Source of the DNA: Cryptomeria japonica
Lineage: Eukaryota; Streptophyta; Pinopsida; Cupressales; Cupressaceae
Direction: 5' to 3'
NCBI RefSeq assembly: GCF_030272615.1
Contig: NC_081409.1
Coordinates: 911,860,340 to 911,924,339, forward strand
Length of the DNA: 64,000 nt
The stretch's first letter is position 1. Every line of letters starts with the position of its first letter. Under the pieces are notes generated by a model. The model searched no databases. It had not been told where the DNA came from and saw only the letters and a list, made by a program, of their open reading frames with translations. This document shows positions 32,501-45,622 of the stretch, one piece after another. A program made the position numbers and the translations under genes.

Positions 32501-33773
32501 AATGGTTTTTAGATTAGGCAAGGGCTAGGGGAATATGTGAATATGAAAGATGATGATTCTACCCCCCCCCCCCCCCCTCTCTCTACAATGACCAAAAAAA
32601 CCAACCCTTTTGCAACTTTTTAAGCTAAGAATTGACAATATCAAGAAATGAACTAAACTAAGATCTCTGAGTACTTGAAGAAAAATTTGGAAAGTTAGAT
32701 GGCAAATCTAGGTAGAACAAATAACTAGCTTTCCAACACCTACTCATTTGCAAAAAATGGAGTCTGAATGTGCACGATATGGCCCTGAAAGTGCAAAAAT
32801 GAAGATTTGCATTCAAGGGTTTGATACAAAAACTTAGAGTTGAATCAATTAATCAAACTAGCAACGATTTTTCTAGTGATATTTCATTTGCATGATTTCA
32901 ACTTCATATGACCAAGTTATGGCCAAAAAGTGAAGGTCGGTCAAAAGCCAAACCAAAGGGTTTGAAGGGACTTCCAAGGTTAATCGTACTACTGATGTTA
33001 GCATGATACCATGTTGACATCAACAAAATATTCTAAAAATATTCTCGAGGGTGAAAAAATCTACCGCCCCCAAAAGAATATTAGACCAAAATATTCCAAA
33101 TTCCCACGAGAATATGCTAATAGAAGAATTTTTTGTACTTGCTAGAATATTCTACCTAGTCTCTAAAATGATGGTGTCATGCTTAAACACATGCAAATAC
33201 TTGGGTGATGTCATAGCTACATCCATAGGCTAACGCATGCACCTTCCTATGTAGGATTTTGAAGGGAGCTCCTTTGCAAAAAAAATGATTTTCGCCAAAA
33301 AGAATTAATGGAAATTTTAACAAAAAATTACATTTTTTTTGTAAAACCTAAGAATTTATTTTGCTGTAGAGTACGGACCCTGTTATGACTGTGCAAATTT
33401 ATAAGGTTGTACAATTTTTTTGACCTCGAAAAACATGCACCTAAAAGTTCTTGCCTAAATTTTGCCTAGCTCAAATTTTAATGATTTGATAGGTACATTT
33501 AGGGTTTTGGCCACTCTGAGCACATTGGTGATGTCCATTTCACTCCAAAGTGCCTAGATTTTCCCTAGTTGCAAGATCTTGTCTCAATTTTTGTTCCCTT
33601 AAGAAAAATACCTAAAACTTCAACACCTCAAATTTTGACGAAATAATAATTGATGTATGGGTTTTGGGACACTTTGAACGTAATGGCAACCTTTGTTTGA
33701 GGCCAAAGTGTATTGAAAATTCTCTCAAGATTGGATGCCTCAATGATATGGACAAGAACTTAGCAGATCTACA
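32501..33773. other. unassigned, with a C16 homopolymer
   Basis: No gene was recognised. A run of 16 C lies at 32562-32577, followed by TCTCTCTC. By position this would be the 5' leader of the decayed minus-strand copia element, but no primer site could be recognised. Confidence 0.5.
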
Positions 33774-34040
33774 TGTAAAAGTTGATGATTTAACCTCACA
33801 AGCTAGGAATCATCTACAAGCACACTTGTCACAAAAAAGAGATCAAAAAAGAATAATATGCTCAACAACCTGAGAATTTTTTATTGATTGCACTAAAGAA
33901 TATGATACAAATGAATAAATGAATCCTTATGAAAGGATGAATGAAACCCTAGGCTAAACCCTAAAGCAAGATTAAGTTAGCTAGTGCCAAGTGTCACAAT
34001 CATAATGAATGAGACAACTTAAGCTAATTTTAGCCTAATT
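33774..34040 (-). repeat. second copy of the split LTR repeat (unoccupied site)
   Basis: It begins TGTAAAAGTTGA and matches 9263-9383 plus 27773-27931 in order, with substitutions of around 10% and no 18-kb insertion. It holds a single GATTG at 33886-33890 where the Tat element entered the other copy. The match ends at GCCTAATT. It would be the 5' LTR of the minus-strand copia element, right-truncated. Confidence 0.65.
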
Positions 34041-34641
34041 CTCTTATAACCTCCTATTTATTGGATAACCTAAATTATTCATCACCAAATTGGCAAAGAA
34101 TTCCTTAAAGATGACATAATTGAGCTTTTCACCGTGCACATCTTAAAGATACATCCATTCCAGGATTGGCAATTGTTGACTCCACTCATCTTGCATTCTT
34201 AATTGCAATTGTGTAGCTTAGACCTTTCTCGCACTGTATAAAATAATTTAATAGTGTAAGGAGCACCATCCGAAGTATAAAACTTAGTAATCTTGTTTAA
34301 TATCTATAAGAGCCGTATGGATCCCATTTGAAATGTACGAGGCAAATTGAAAACATGTGTCTATATAAGTATTTTTGATACCCGCAACTAGCATTATCAA
34401 ATGGACAAGAATTTGAGTCTTCACATCTACTCCCAAGACTTGGCATACAACACAACATGTCTTGATGAAGTAATCCTCAAAAAAATCATAATTAAAGGGT
34501 TCGATTTCATTCCTTTCAAATTTGGCAAACCTCCAAACTCAATTTTTTCTTTTGTGATTAGGGAGTTACTTGACCTTGGAGTTGCCTCAATCCTCTCATA
34601 TTCTCTTCTTAGTAATCCAAAGTCAATGGGAACATGAGCAT
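34041..34641. other. unassigned
   Basis: A plus-strand open frame of 78 codons begins at 34401 (MDKNLSLHIYSQDLAYN). It matches no family I can name and overlaps a 90-codon frame on the other strand. No other feature was seen. Confidence 0.5.
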
Positions 34642-34644
34642 TTG

Positions 34645-34674
34645 CACTAATACATTTGGGGTCAAATTCCGACG
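34645..34674 (+). repeat. left terminal inverted repeat of the CACTA element
   Basis: CACTAATACATTTGGGGTCA followed by AATTCCGACGG. It matches the right end over about 30 bp with a few differences. TTG precedes it. Confidence 0.93.
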
Positions 34675-37600
34675 GAGGTTTCCGACGGACAAGGAGCATT
34701 GTGTGAAAATTTGATTTTTTTTTTTTAAAATGCCCGTGTTCATCGGAATTCCGACGAACTCGGGCATTTTATTTTAAAAAAAAAACACAAGGCATTTTCA
34801 TTTTGAAAGCAAACCGAAGCCGTCTTGCCTCCCTGCCCCCCCCGCCGGAGCGATCTCTGCACAAGCAAGGTAAGAACTCTTTGTTTTTCAATGAAGGCAA
34901 CTAAATTTTTTTTGCAACTGGTTTTTTTTTTCGAATTAATCCATTTTGTGCATATCCTGTGATCTTAAAATTCCATGAAATGACATCTCTTTGAGGTATT
35001 CCGTCACACAGTTCACATGTCATGTGTATGCTACCCCATTTTGTGATTAAAACCCCCTTCGATTATGCTTTGATGCTTCCCCATGATTGGAATTGGTTGT
35101 TGTGTCTTCGGGTTCGGGTGTCCAAGCAACTATTACTTCCCGGAACTATTGTTGTCCCACCCTACCTATAGTTTGATAGCTGTACAACCAAAATCGAGAA
35201 ACTTGCCATTCCATATATGGATGGAAGCCAGAACTGCTAATCAATGAATAGGAAGGTGAGTAAACCATTACCCGGAGATAGATAGAAACTAGATACCAGA
35301 CGAGGGAACCAGGGGTGGGTGGATATCGGGATTGTGTGTGGTGTTTGAGTTGGGTCTGCGCCTCAGAGTTAGGGTGAGGGCCGAGGAGGGAGGAGAGGAT
35401 GTGTATGCGAGGGGAATGAGGGAGATTAGTAGTATGAGGTTTAGGGTAGAGATTGGTGATTCCATTTTCAGAGGTTATTGAGGAGGGGAATGTGGGGAAT
35501 AGGATTAAATAGGTTGTGATTGTGAGAGTGGGTGGATTGGATTAAATAGATTCACCTAAGAGACTAAGCAGATTCACATAATGATAGGTGGATTTTCCTA
35601 AAGATAAAGGGATAAGACTTAACAAAAAGAGGACTTAAGATGATGACAAGGAGGATTCATTTAAGGATATGGCATATTCACCTAAGGGATAGTGTATTCT
35701 CCCAAGAATATGGAAAAATTATTGATTGGTGGAATGACATACTAGATCAAGGAATGATACAAGGGTAGATTCACCTAAATATAGGGTAAATTCAGCTAAA
35801 AGGGTACCCATGAGATTGTGGTACTGAGTACCTATCTATGGATGGTGTATTTGGATACAAGTATGATGAAACCATGCTTATGTATGATGAAACAAAGTCC
35901 AGATCTCTATTATAGGTCCAACATAATCTCTATTATTTGAGACACCATTTTATTAGCATATCCAATTAGGGTAATTTATGGGTTTAATTATGGATCATGT
36001 TGTCTATTTCCATGCACTATTGAACTTATTTGGATGTATTGTGATTATTTTAATTTTGAAGTTATAAATAAATTATGTTTGTACCTTAGAAAGGGTAACT
36101 CCAATTGATGTTTGGGTAGTTTATTTGAAAACTTATGGTGATTATTGCCCTATGTTATGTAATGGAGTTATTTTTACACTAAGTAATTAACTAGAAAAAT
36201 GAATTTGTATTGTTGTACAAGTATGATGAAACCATGCTTGTGTGTTTACATGTTTGTGCATCCTATTGAGAACCAACCTCGTTGTTGAGGAACTCAATAA
36301 ATGTGGTGTTAAGTAGAAGAATGGAAAACTCAAGAAGCTATGGTGACATATTGTGGCATTAGGAGGGATTATCTCTATTGACCACACCTTTCAAAGATAG
36401 TATCCCCTAGTTTTCTTCATAGAATGGACCATTGGATGGCTCATAGTGGTATCCTATCCTACATTTATCTTGATGGCATTGTTGATAGTTGGTATGTGGT
36501 TCTTGGTACGGGTTTCCTCTTACCCTATTATCTTATTTATATCTTTGTTCCAACATGTGGAGATTGATTTTTGTCATGCTATGATGATTTTCATGTTTGC
36601 ATGTGTTTTGACATTATGCAAATAGATATGATGTCACACCATACTTATGTTTTGATATAGTGTAGGTGATGGTTACATGTTGTTGATGGTAGTGATTTGG
36701 GTTCAAAGACACAATTCCACACACACACACAAATATTTGAAGATGCATTTTATATTATTCCTTCTTAGTGGCAATTAGTGTTGGAAGATTTGCACACATG
36801 TAGAGAGGAACTCATGTTAGATACAATAGGTTGTGTTTGATAACATATGAATGTGCCTCATGATGTATACATATAGCTTTGGTGTGTGACATGCATGCAC
36901 ATTTTTCCATAAGACACATTGCTATGTGGCATGTGCCCTATGCATGTCTTCTTTGTGGGGCACGTTGCTATGTGCAATGTGGCCTTAGGTGTGTCTTCTC
37001 TATGAGGTGTATTTGCCATGATATGTTAGGATTTGTAGTGTGCAGACCAGAAATGCATGCATGAGGGACTATTATTATAGTCATGTTTTTTGGGCATGTA
37101 GCCTAGGCATGTCTTCTCCATTAGGTACATGGCCATGCCGTGTGGGATTTTTTGTGTTTGTGCCACAAATGCACACATGAGGGACTATTATTGGAGTCAT
37201 GATGAATCTTCACTCTATTTAGCCACAATTTCTAGTCGTATAGTTATGTAATGTGCACTTTTAAGGATTGTGAAGTTTCCTTCAATTATTGATGATCTCT
37301 CATCTTTGTTGCATGGGCCAACAATTTTATTTTATCTTGTTTGAATTAGTTTAATCACTATTGTGAGTTTTCTCTATTGTGTAGTTATTGTGGCTATGTT
37401 TGATTTGCTATTGGAATTGAACACATTTATTTGACTTATTATTGTTACTATTTTTTCTTTCTTTCAATATTTATGATCTTTGGTAGTTTAGTAAAACTCT
37501 TGCTATTTTAAAATGTTGCCTTCTTTGTTGTGATGTGATTCCTCACCAAGATTGATATAGATAACCTTGGATGAGTGTATGTAAGGAATCAAACATTGGG

Positions 37601-38110
37601 AAAATTTGAGGATAGGGGTAAGTGTTTGTTGTATGGGTAGCTACGATCCACTTGTACATTCTTAGTGATTATTGACGGCTATGTCTTGGAGCTGGCTAAT
37701 CCCATTAAACAAACAAGGGGGAAGTCATACATAATCGTATGGATCCTCCCTAGTTGTGTGTGGATTCAAGACAGCCATCATTTCATATGGTTCTCGGTTA
37801 CTTTGTGAGACCATGGCATCCTCTTAGACCAATATGTGAGCCTTGTATTGTTATCCCTACAATGTGGATGAATAAGTGTATGTTTAAATAAATGCTTTGC
37901 TTAAAATGATAAAAAAATGTCTCTCAGAAAGTCTGCAACAGGCAAACTTTTAGTAAGAATTTGCAGACACAATGCTCAGAAATTCACACAATCAGCTACA
38001 TTAAATACATTCTCTATTAAGTTCAATGGTTTTGGTTCGATTTGCAATTTTTGTGGAGCTTTTGCACTGAAGTTTCCATAGCCTGATTTTTTTGCCTATG
38101 AAGAAAGACC
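34673..38110 (+). other. CACTA 5' region: subterminal repeats, candidate first exon and unassigned DNA
   Basis: TTCCGACGG-type motifs lie at 34669-34762. A GC-rich stretch at 34815-34869 ends GCAAG|GTAAGAAC, a good donor for an untranslated first exon of the transposase. The rest to 38110 has no coding content. It holds an irregular repeat of (G)ATTCACCTAA between 35530 and 35790, and two diverged copies of a unit ending in ACATGAGGGACTATTATT near 36950-37205. Confidence 0.55.
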
Positions 38111-40775
38111 ATGTTAGATAATATCAGCGAAGAACAAAATAAGGAGACAATTGCTAGATTATGGTCTAACTTGAAAAGAAAAGGTGATGGGAAATGTTAT
38201 TGTCCCTGCAAAATTTGTAAGGGCTTAAAGACTAGAAGACTTCTAATCAAAATAGCTAAGAAACATTGTAGGCAGCATGGTCACATTGAAGGGGGACATG
38301 ATTATCATCCACTGGTAAGTTGTTCATTATATCGTTTTAACAATTTATATACATAAGAAATCACTTGATAATGAGATCATGATCACGGTTTATTTATGTA
38401 TATCAATTTTATATAGGTGGAGCACCCTATAGCACATGGTATGGATCAACAAAACCCTGAGAATATGGTTTTGGAAGTGAAGGAACATGGAGGTGTGAAT
38501 ATCAAAGCTGAAGATAATGATCCCATGGAAGATGACGATCATGCACCAGAAAACACAATTGAAGATGATGGTACAAATACATTGATCCATGACACATTTA
38601 GTACTGGCATAGCTGATCATGATGATCAGGATGACCTTGATGTTCATGATTTACCTCTTCTTGAGAAGGCATATGAGCCCCTTTACAAAGGCTCCCAAAC
38701 AACTCTTCTCTCTGTTGTATTGTGGTTGGTGAACTTGAAGGTTATGAATGGTTTATCTAACATAACAATCTCTCGTATGTTAAGGTGTGTCATACATGTC
38801 ATTGCAGTTAATAAATGGTGAATCATGTACCATTAATATTAACACCTCAAACTTTTTTTTTTTGTTGTAGATTGATACGTGAGTTTTTCTTACCACCATC
38901 AAATATTCTACCTCGCTCATACCGAGAATTATCTGCCATTATGAAAGATATTGGAATGGAGTATCAAACAATAGATGTTTGTCCCAATGATCATATTATA
39001 TATCATAAACAACATGAATTTGGAACAGAATGCCCTGAATGTCATATCAGTAGATATCGAGCAGATCAAATAACAAAAAAGGTGCCTCGCAAGGTTCTTT
39101 GTTATATTCCCATTATTCCACGTATGCAACAATTATTCAGGTGCACTAGCTTGGCACAATTTATGGATTACCATGCATGCAATAGAAGTCGAGATGACAT
39201 TATTTGAATGCCTGCGGATGGTTCAGCATTTATGGACATAGAGGAAAAGTGGCCACACTTTAAAGAAGAACCTCGTAATCTCAAGCTTTCATTGGCAGCG
39301 AACGGTGTCAATCCATTTGGAGAGTTGAGATATGTTTACTCGGTGTGGCCTATTTTTGTTATCAACAATAATATTCCTCCATGGATGTCAATAAAGAGGG
39401 AGCACATAATGTTGGCAATGATTGTTCCAGGTATTTTATCATTTAATAGTCATCTACATTTAATTATAAATATTGCAGTAAAATGGTCATAATAATTATG
39501 TAATGTTTTTGTTCATTCCACTAGGCAAGTACCAAGTTAAAGATATGAATGTATATATTGAGCCTCTTATCGACGAGTTGCTGGAGTTATGGAATGGTGT
39601 GACCATGTATGACATCTCTAGACCAATAGGACAAAGACAATTTGAATTCCATGCAATGCTTGTATGGACACTACATGATGCCCCGGGGCTAACACATTTT
39701 TGTGGTACGTTATAGTGTTCAAGTTGCACATGATAATTATAATTATAAAAATTAATAGATTTAATAGAATTATACATTATCTTGTAGGTCTTCAAACAAA
39801 GGGAAAATTTGTATGTCCAGTTTGTGGTCCAAAGATGAAATCCCATCATTCAAAAAGTTTAGGAAAGCAAGTGTTTGATGAGTATAGGCACTTCCTTCAC
39901 AAAAATCATAAGTACCGGAATACTGAAAAACATCTTTTCAATGGGAAAGAAGAGACTACATCAAAGCCACGAAGAATGACTCCTCACTTATGGAAGTTGG
40001 AATATAATAGAATTAATCGTCAAGGTAATGTCATTCCATCTAATGGTTTATGTTTGGAATTTGAATTTTTCTATCATGTTTTGTTTACTGATGATGTAAT
40101 TGATGATACTGAAGGTCATCAAGGCATGCATGGCCACCTTCCAAAGGGACTAAAAAGTTATCCCAGACAATTCAGTAGGTTGCCTTACTACGAGCAGCTA
40201 CAAATTGTGCATTTGTTTGATACAATGCATATTGGAAAGAATATAACAGAGACATTATAGAAAATATTGGATGGAAGGCGTGACAAAGAAAAAATTGTCA
40301 AAATTTGTAGTGACATTGTGGAATCCAATCATGCAATGAAAAATGTCATTCAATCAAATAGAAATGGAGATCAGATTAATATAAGTGCCCTTCCTTGGTT
40401 ATTAACGAAGCAGCAAAGCAATTCTATAAAAGAAGTCATACAAAAAATTCGATTTCCCACAGGATTTGTTGCGAACATAAACAATCTTATATCAAAGAAG
40501 AGTGAATTTGGGCCAGGGATGAAAACGCATGATTGGCATACCTTCATTAAGGTAATTCGCGTTCTTGTGTATTTACTATATATTTGTATACTGCGCACGT
40601 ACTTTTCATTCTATTATGTTAGAAAACAATGAAAAGATCATTTTATAATTGTTGCAGTACGTTCTACCTCTATCTCTCCCAAACCACTTTGACAATAATA
40701 TCAAGCAAGTCATATATGATCTTGGAAAATACATGAGGTAAGTAGTGATGTTTGTTCAATTTGTTGTATAGATAT

Positions 40776-42164
40776 TGTAGTCACACAAATCTTTCCAGTT
40801 TAATTAAATAAATATTCACTATTTATTTGATTAAAAATCCACTAGCCATCAATTAATTAAATTAATATTTAATTAATTCATCTCCAAACATTCTCCTATT
40901 AATTAAATAAATTATTCAATTTATTTTAATTAATTCATTAAACCAAATTCACAATCAATTAAATGAATAAAATCTATTTATTTATTTAAATCCCCTTTTC
41001 CTCTTTTAAATGAATTAAATAAAAACATTTATTTAAATCATTATCCCCCCCCCCCACTTGCATTTTCCTACAAATGCAACTTGCACACATTTATTGAAAT
41101 AAATGAATTTTTATCTTAATAAAAACCTATTTTCCCTCACCCACCAAATCCAATTGCATTCCTAAATCCCCTTCTAGATTCTTCTAAGCCCTTCCTAATT
41201 AACCTAATCCATCCCCTAATCATTGTCACATTCCTAAGCAAAATGAAGTCACTTCTCAAAGACTTCAAAAGTCTTTGAAAAGCATTTAATGCTTTGTGTG
41301 TTCAACAAATTAACCCCCAAAGTCTTCCAAGACCACTAATGGCTCTTACATGACCATTTATGGCTCTTACATAACCATTTATGGTTATTTCAAACTTGTC
41401 TCCCCAAACATTTATTGTTTTGACCATATTTATCCATTTTTACATTTGCACAAGAGTTTATCCATTGGATAAAAGCTTTATTCTTTGAATAAAGAGTTTA
41501 TTCATTCAACTAACCTTGACTTTAACTCCCAAGGTCATATCAAGCATTTAATGCTTATTCCCTCCCCTCTCAACCTATCTCACATTGACACTTGTCATCC
41601 TGGGATTGGGTTGAAAGCCCTCACATGGATTTGAAATCATTCAATCCTGACCCTTGTTGAGATTGCTCAATCTCAACCATCCATTGCTCCATTTTCCCTA
41701 TAAATAGAGCCCATTTCTTCATAATCCAAATCCTGAAAACTTGTATGCATTTAACCTATAGGCATTTTAGAGAGCATTTAGCATAGCAAACTAAAATCTT
41801 GTTATTTTGGTTAAAATCAATCATTTCAATAGCATCTAGTATTTTAGCTTTTCATTTTACATTTGGAGCACAATAGTAAAATCTCAATCCTCCACAAGCA
41901 TCCATAGTGCAAAAAGCTGCTGAGAGCTACACTATTTTGGAACTTGGAGAGGAGAGGAACAAGGGAGAAGGAGCTAAGAGCATGCTAAGAGGCATTTGGA
42001 GATGCCTTATTATCTTTGTTTCATTTGTTAGATATATTAGCATGATTTTAGTATCTCTTTTGATATGCCTGTTTAGATTAGTTTTTGATTGACTAACACT
42101 AACGATTTTCTTGTGTCTTGTGTTGTTTGTCATTTGCTAACCTTGTCCATTTCGCAGAGCATCA
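40776..42164 (+). repeat. solo Tat-like gypsy LTR inside a transposase intron
   Basis: It starts TGTAGTC, ends AGCATCA, is 1389 bp long and is flanked by an exact 5-bp duplication GATAT (40771-40775 and 42165-42169). It shares layout with the LTRs of the 18.4-kb element: AT-rich TTTAATTAAAT start, CATTTAATG blocks, ATTGACA.TTGTCA, CCATCCATTGC and TATAAATAGAGC. It is a diverged member of the same group in the opposite orientation to that element. A 61-codon frame inside is not supported. Confidence 0.88.
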
Positions 42165-43599
42165 GATATTATATTTGCCATTTGTTTTACTTGTTATGCA
42201 ATATATTTGTATATTATTTTGTAAAGTCTCATTTATATATTTTTGCGTCTTCAATCTCTTTAATTGGGTGGTTGTCATCTAAAGAAATCCACAAGGAAGA
42301 TATAAAATATTGGAAGAGAAAAATCCCTCATCTAATGTGTGAAATGCAAAAGTGTCTGCCTTCAACTTTTTTCAATGCACAAGAACACTACCTCATACAC
42401 CAAGTTGAGGAGATCGAATTGTGTGGACCTGTACACACTAGGTCAATGTGGATGGTTGAGAGGCACTTGAAATTTTTGAAGGCTTTGGTTCGACAAAGAG
42501 CACATCCTAAGGGTTCTATGGTGGAGGGATATATGGTAACCAAACTATGGTGTACATTACTGAATATCTTCCTAAGTTTGCAGCAAAAATCCACGTAGAT
42601 CGCATTTGGGATCCCAACCCCATTAATAAATTTGAAGGGGAGCACTTGATGGGGAAAGGTAGATTGAAGAAAGTGAGAGGTAATTATAAGATGTTATTGT
42701 AGTAAATTAATTCTTCATCTTCTAAATAAATCAATTGTAAGTGGTCTATTAATTATTTGTACAGTTGGTCGGGAGTGGGATGCGCTACATTTGTATATTG
42801 CAAACAATCTTGATTGGATGACGGTGTGGATTGAACGATGTCAACATTCTGGTCGCACATTAACATGGGATGGTGTTGCTTCATTGGTTAAAGAAGCTCA
42901 TCGTAATGGAGATTCCAATGTTACACAAAGGAAAATTGATTTAGCATATGGTTTAAGAGATCAACAGGTACGTATAATTTTATTAATCACCCGTATGTTT
43001 ATCAACTCATGATGCAATAATTTTAATATGTTAGACATATTGCAGGTCAAACACCACAAGGCTATGTGCTGCAATGGTCATAAATTTCGCATCAAACAGT
43101 TGGATGACACGAAGAAAACTTGTGATTCTGGGATAACTGCAGTCTTTGAGGTGACCAATATTTCATCTAGAAACGACATACATCCTCAAGTGTCTCAAAA
43201 TCGATACTATGGCATTTTGGATGATATACTTGAGTGTGACTTTAATTCCTTCAAATTAGTTCTATTCGTCGTCAAATGGTATAGGCTACGATTGAATATA
43301 AATGATCCTGATAGAACTGTTATCGAACATGATAATGGATTTACAATGGTTAATACAAGGTCGTTTGAACGAGTTGGGGATGAGCCCTATGTTCTTCCAA
43401 GTCAATGTGAGCAGGTATTTTACTCAAAGGTTCCACATAAATCGGGTTGGTCATTTGTTGTTAGACATGATCCAAGAGGAAGGCCGATAATGTAGAATGT
43501 GATGGAAGAAGAAGATACCGAAGAAGTAGAAGATGATATAGATGATCACGATCAACAGTTACTCGATGATGTTCCTGACAGAAATGTACACGAAGAAGA

Positions 43600-43742
43600 A
43601 GTTGATGATGATGATGGTGTTGCTGTTGATGATGATGGTGATGGTGATGGTGATGGTGATGGTGTCGGTGATGGTGATGACGATGACGATGACGAACACA
43701 ATGACGATGATGACGATGATGATGATGACGACGAGGATGATG

Positions 43743-43773
<31 letters not shown>

Positions 43774-43790
43774 GTTGGATGAAGAAGAAG
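43600..43790 (+). repeat. (GATGAT)n coding repeat
   Basis: A GAT/GAC trinucleotide run encodes an almost pure Asp stretch at the transposase C-terminus. GAT and GAC codons alternate, so selection for the acidic tail or slippage could both explain it. Open frames in the other phases (Met-rich or Ile-rich) are shadows. Confidence 0.85.
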
Positions 43791-43807
43791 ATCAATGCCA
43801 TGAATAA

Positions 43808-44266
43808 AATGTATGAGATGCGATTATTATATTATCTATTTAATATTTATATCTTGATAGAAATTGATTTGACTTATATGGTTACATAAATAATTCATAT
43901 GTTTTGAATTCTAATGCCATTACTTAATTAATTCATGATGCACCTCTAGCTATGTGATAGATGGTGATTTAAAATACATATGTGATGGATTACATGCTTA
44001 TGATGATACATGTGACATTTTTTGAACTTTGTGTTTATTTATGGAATGTGGACTACTTATTAGCTATGTGATGGATGGTGATTTATGATACGTATGTGAT
44101 GGATTACATGTTTATGATGATACATATGTGATTCTTATGATGCTCAATTACATATATGATGATACATATGTGATGCTTATGATGCTTATGATGCTTATGA
44201 TACTGCAGTATTTATTGTTTATCAAATTACAAATGTAATGCTTGTGATGCTCAATTGTTGGTGCAG
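43808..44266. other. spacer between transposase and SET gene
   Basis: AT-rich, with short repeats of GATGATACATATGTGAT and ATGCTTATG. No coding content was seen. Confidence 0.6.
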
Positions 44267-45353
44267 GAACCTGAACCCCTTTGACGAGGATCCTGCACAG
44301 TCTCATGGATCGACAGGTATAAGTCAATACACCTTATTGAAATAATATATTTTTTTAAAATTACAAGAAAAACAAACTTCCTCAGTTTTTCAAACATCAA
44401 CATTAGCAGCAAATCTAATACAGTTATCAACACTTGAGGCCCCAGTTGGACTTACTCGAATTTTAATCTCAACATCAACTTTATGGCCGACTTCTTCATC
44501 AATATTACCCTCATTTGCAAAATATCTCTCTCATTACCAACTAACTCTCTCATTTGATGGTGCACAGGTATCACCAAATAGGTATTTGTCAGATGTGTCT
44601 TCCTCGAGTGAGGGAAATGCAAGAATAGAAGAGGAAAGTGAGACATGTAGTAGATCTCAAATAGGGAGATCAACTAGAGGTCAAAAGATTAGAAGAACAT
44701 TCAATAAACGCATGGAATTTTTTTTTGCTCAAGGGGGGTCATGTTCTTATGATGATGAGATCAAAGGCGACATTGAGGTGCCCTTGAGGTACAAACATCT
44801 ACTGAAACAATGTGTACCCAAGGAACTTCCTCCAATAAACACTGATTTTTGTGTTAATGAGAGGATATATCGCATAGCACCTTCATTGTTACATGGTTTG
44901 GGCCTATTTTCCATGGACAGCATAAAGGTCTGTTACAACAAAGTTGCTGAATTGATGGAGTTTGTTGGACCTTGTTACAATTATAATGATTGGATGCAAA
45001 TTGTTCGATATAAAAAAAGTATGTGTAGGTATGCACTGTCAACCAATTATATACAACAAAAAGATAATGATCAAAGTAAACGAGTGGCTGTATACATTGA
45101 TGGAAGGCCAAAAGCAACAGGGAATATTGCAAGTTTTATAAATAGTACACGACCTGGGTCAACTAATAAGCAACCCAATAGCATATTTGAGGCACGTGAG
45201 GGAAATTGTGTGTTTGTATGTGCAATAAAATCAATAAGTGTAGGGGAAGAGCTGCTAATCGATTACAATTTGAATCATATAGATACAAACAAAGTTACTA
45301 TCATGGGGGTGGTACATACTATATATATACCATTTAAGCCAACTTCCAATTAA
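44267..45353 (+). CDS. SET-domain protein carried by the CACTA element
   Basis: A 50-nt exon (44267-44316, TGCAG before, GACAG|GTATAAG after) joins in phase to an exon open from 44386 to a TAA at 45353. The first part is Ser/Thr-rich. A basic segment follows (GQKIRRTFNKR). From about 44880 comes a SET domain: LLHGLGLFSMDSIK (N-terminal GxG block), ELMEFVG, GNIASFINSTRPGST (the NHS-type motif, with NST here) and SISVGEELLIDYN (GEEL.DY with catalytic Tyr). No Cys-rich pre-SET or post-SET was seen. SET domains transfer methyl groups to lysines, usually of histones. Activity here is unproven and the NHS His is changed. No stop interrupts the domain, in contrast to the transposase next to it. The start codon was not located; the first exon may lie further left. 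Confidence 0.75.
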
Positions 45354-45622
45354 TGAATCCAATAAACCATTGTATTATTAAGTTTTTTTGCTAAGTCTAT
45401 TGGTTTCATTTCGCTAACATTTTTATATTTTTTCTTTGTCACAAGGCCACATGGATCCACCACATAGCACAGATAGGGGTGTAGGTCCCAACACTTCTAC
45501 GGAGTAGGTAAACCTCATTGTAATTGTACAAATTAGATAGAATCAAACTGTTACATTATGATCTTTTCTTGAGTGTTTTGAAGTAATTTTGATAGTGTTA
45601 ATTATATTCTTGTCACAAACAG

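Larger units (their letters stand above)
38111..43807 (+). pseudogene. tnp2-type CACTA transposase gene (TNPD-like)
   Basis: Exons with consensus borders are 38111-38314, 38417-38784, 38871-39430, 39525-39704, 39788-40551, 40658-40736, about 42250-42679, 42765-42967 and 43046-43807. Domains in order are a transposase-associated Cys-rich N-terminus (CYCPCKICKG), an acidic linker and the tnp2 core (SYRELSAIMKDIGM, CPECHISRYR, YIPIIPRMQQLF, VNPFGE, YSVWPIFV, YIEPLIDELLELW, DTMHIGKNI). A DUF4218-like part follows (CLPSTFFNAQEHYL, CGPVHTRSMWMVERH), then a DUF4216-like part (RYYGILDDI, LFVVKWYRL, CEQVFYSK) and an Asp-rich tail. Defects are stops at 39205-39207, 40258-40260 and 43493-43495, and a frameshift near 42540. 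The protein would bind and cut the element ends. The second-last intron region hosts a solo LTR. Confidence 0.9.

Noticed and set aside
34401-34699. Overlapping frames on both strands just left of the CACTA element
   Set aside because: No family was recognised and the two frames conflict. One runs into the transposon end.
43542-43889. Met-rich and Ile-rich frames over the GAT repeat
   Set aside because: They are out-of-frame readings of the Asp-coding repeat.
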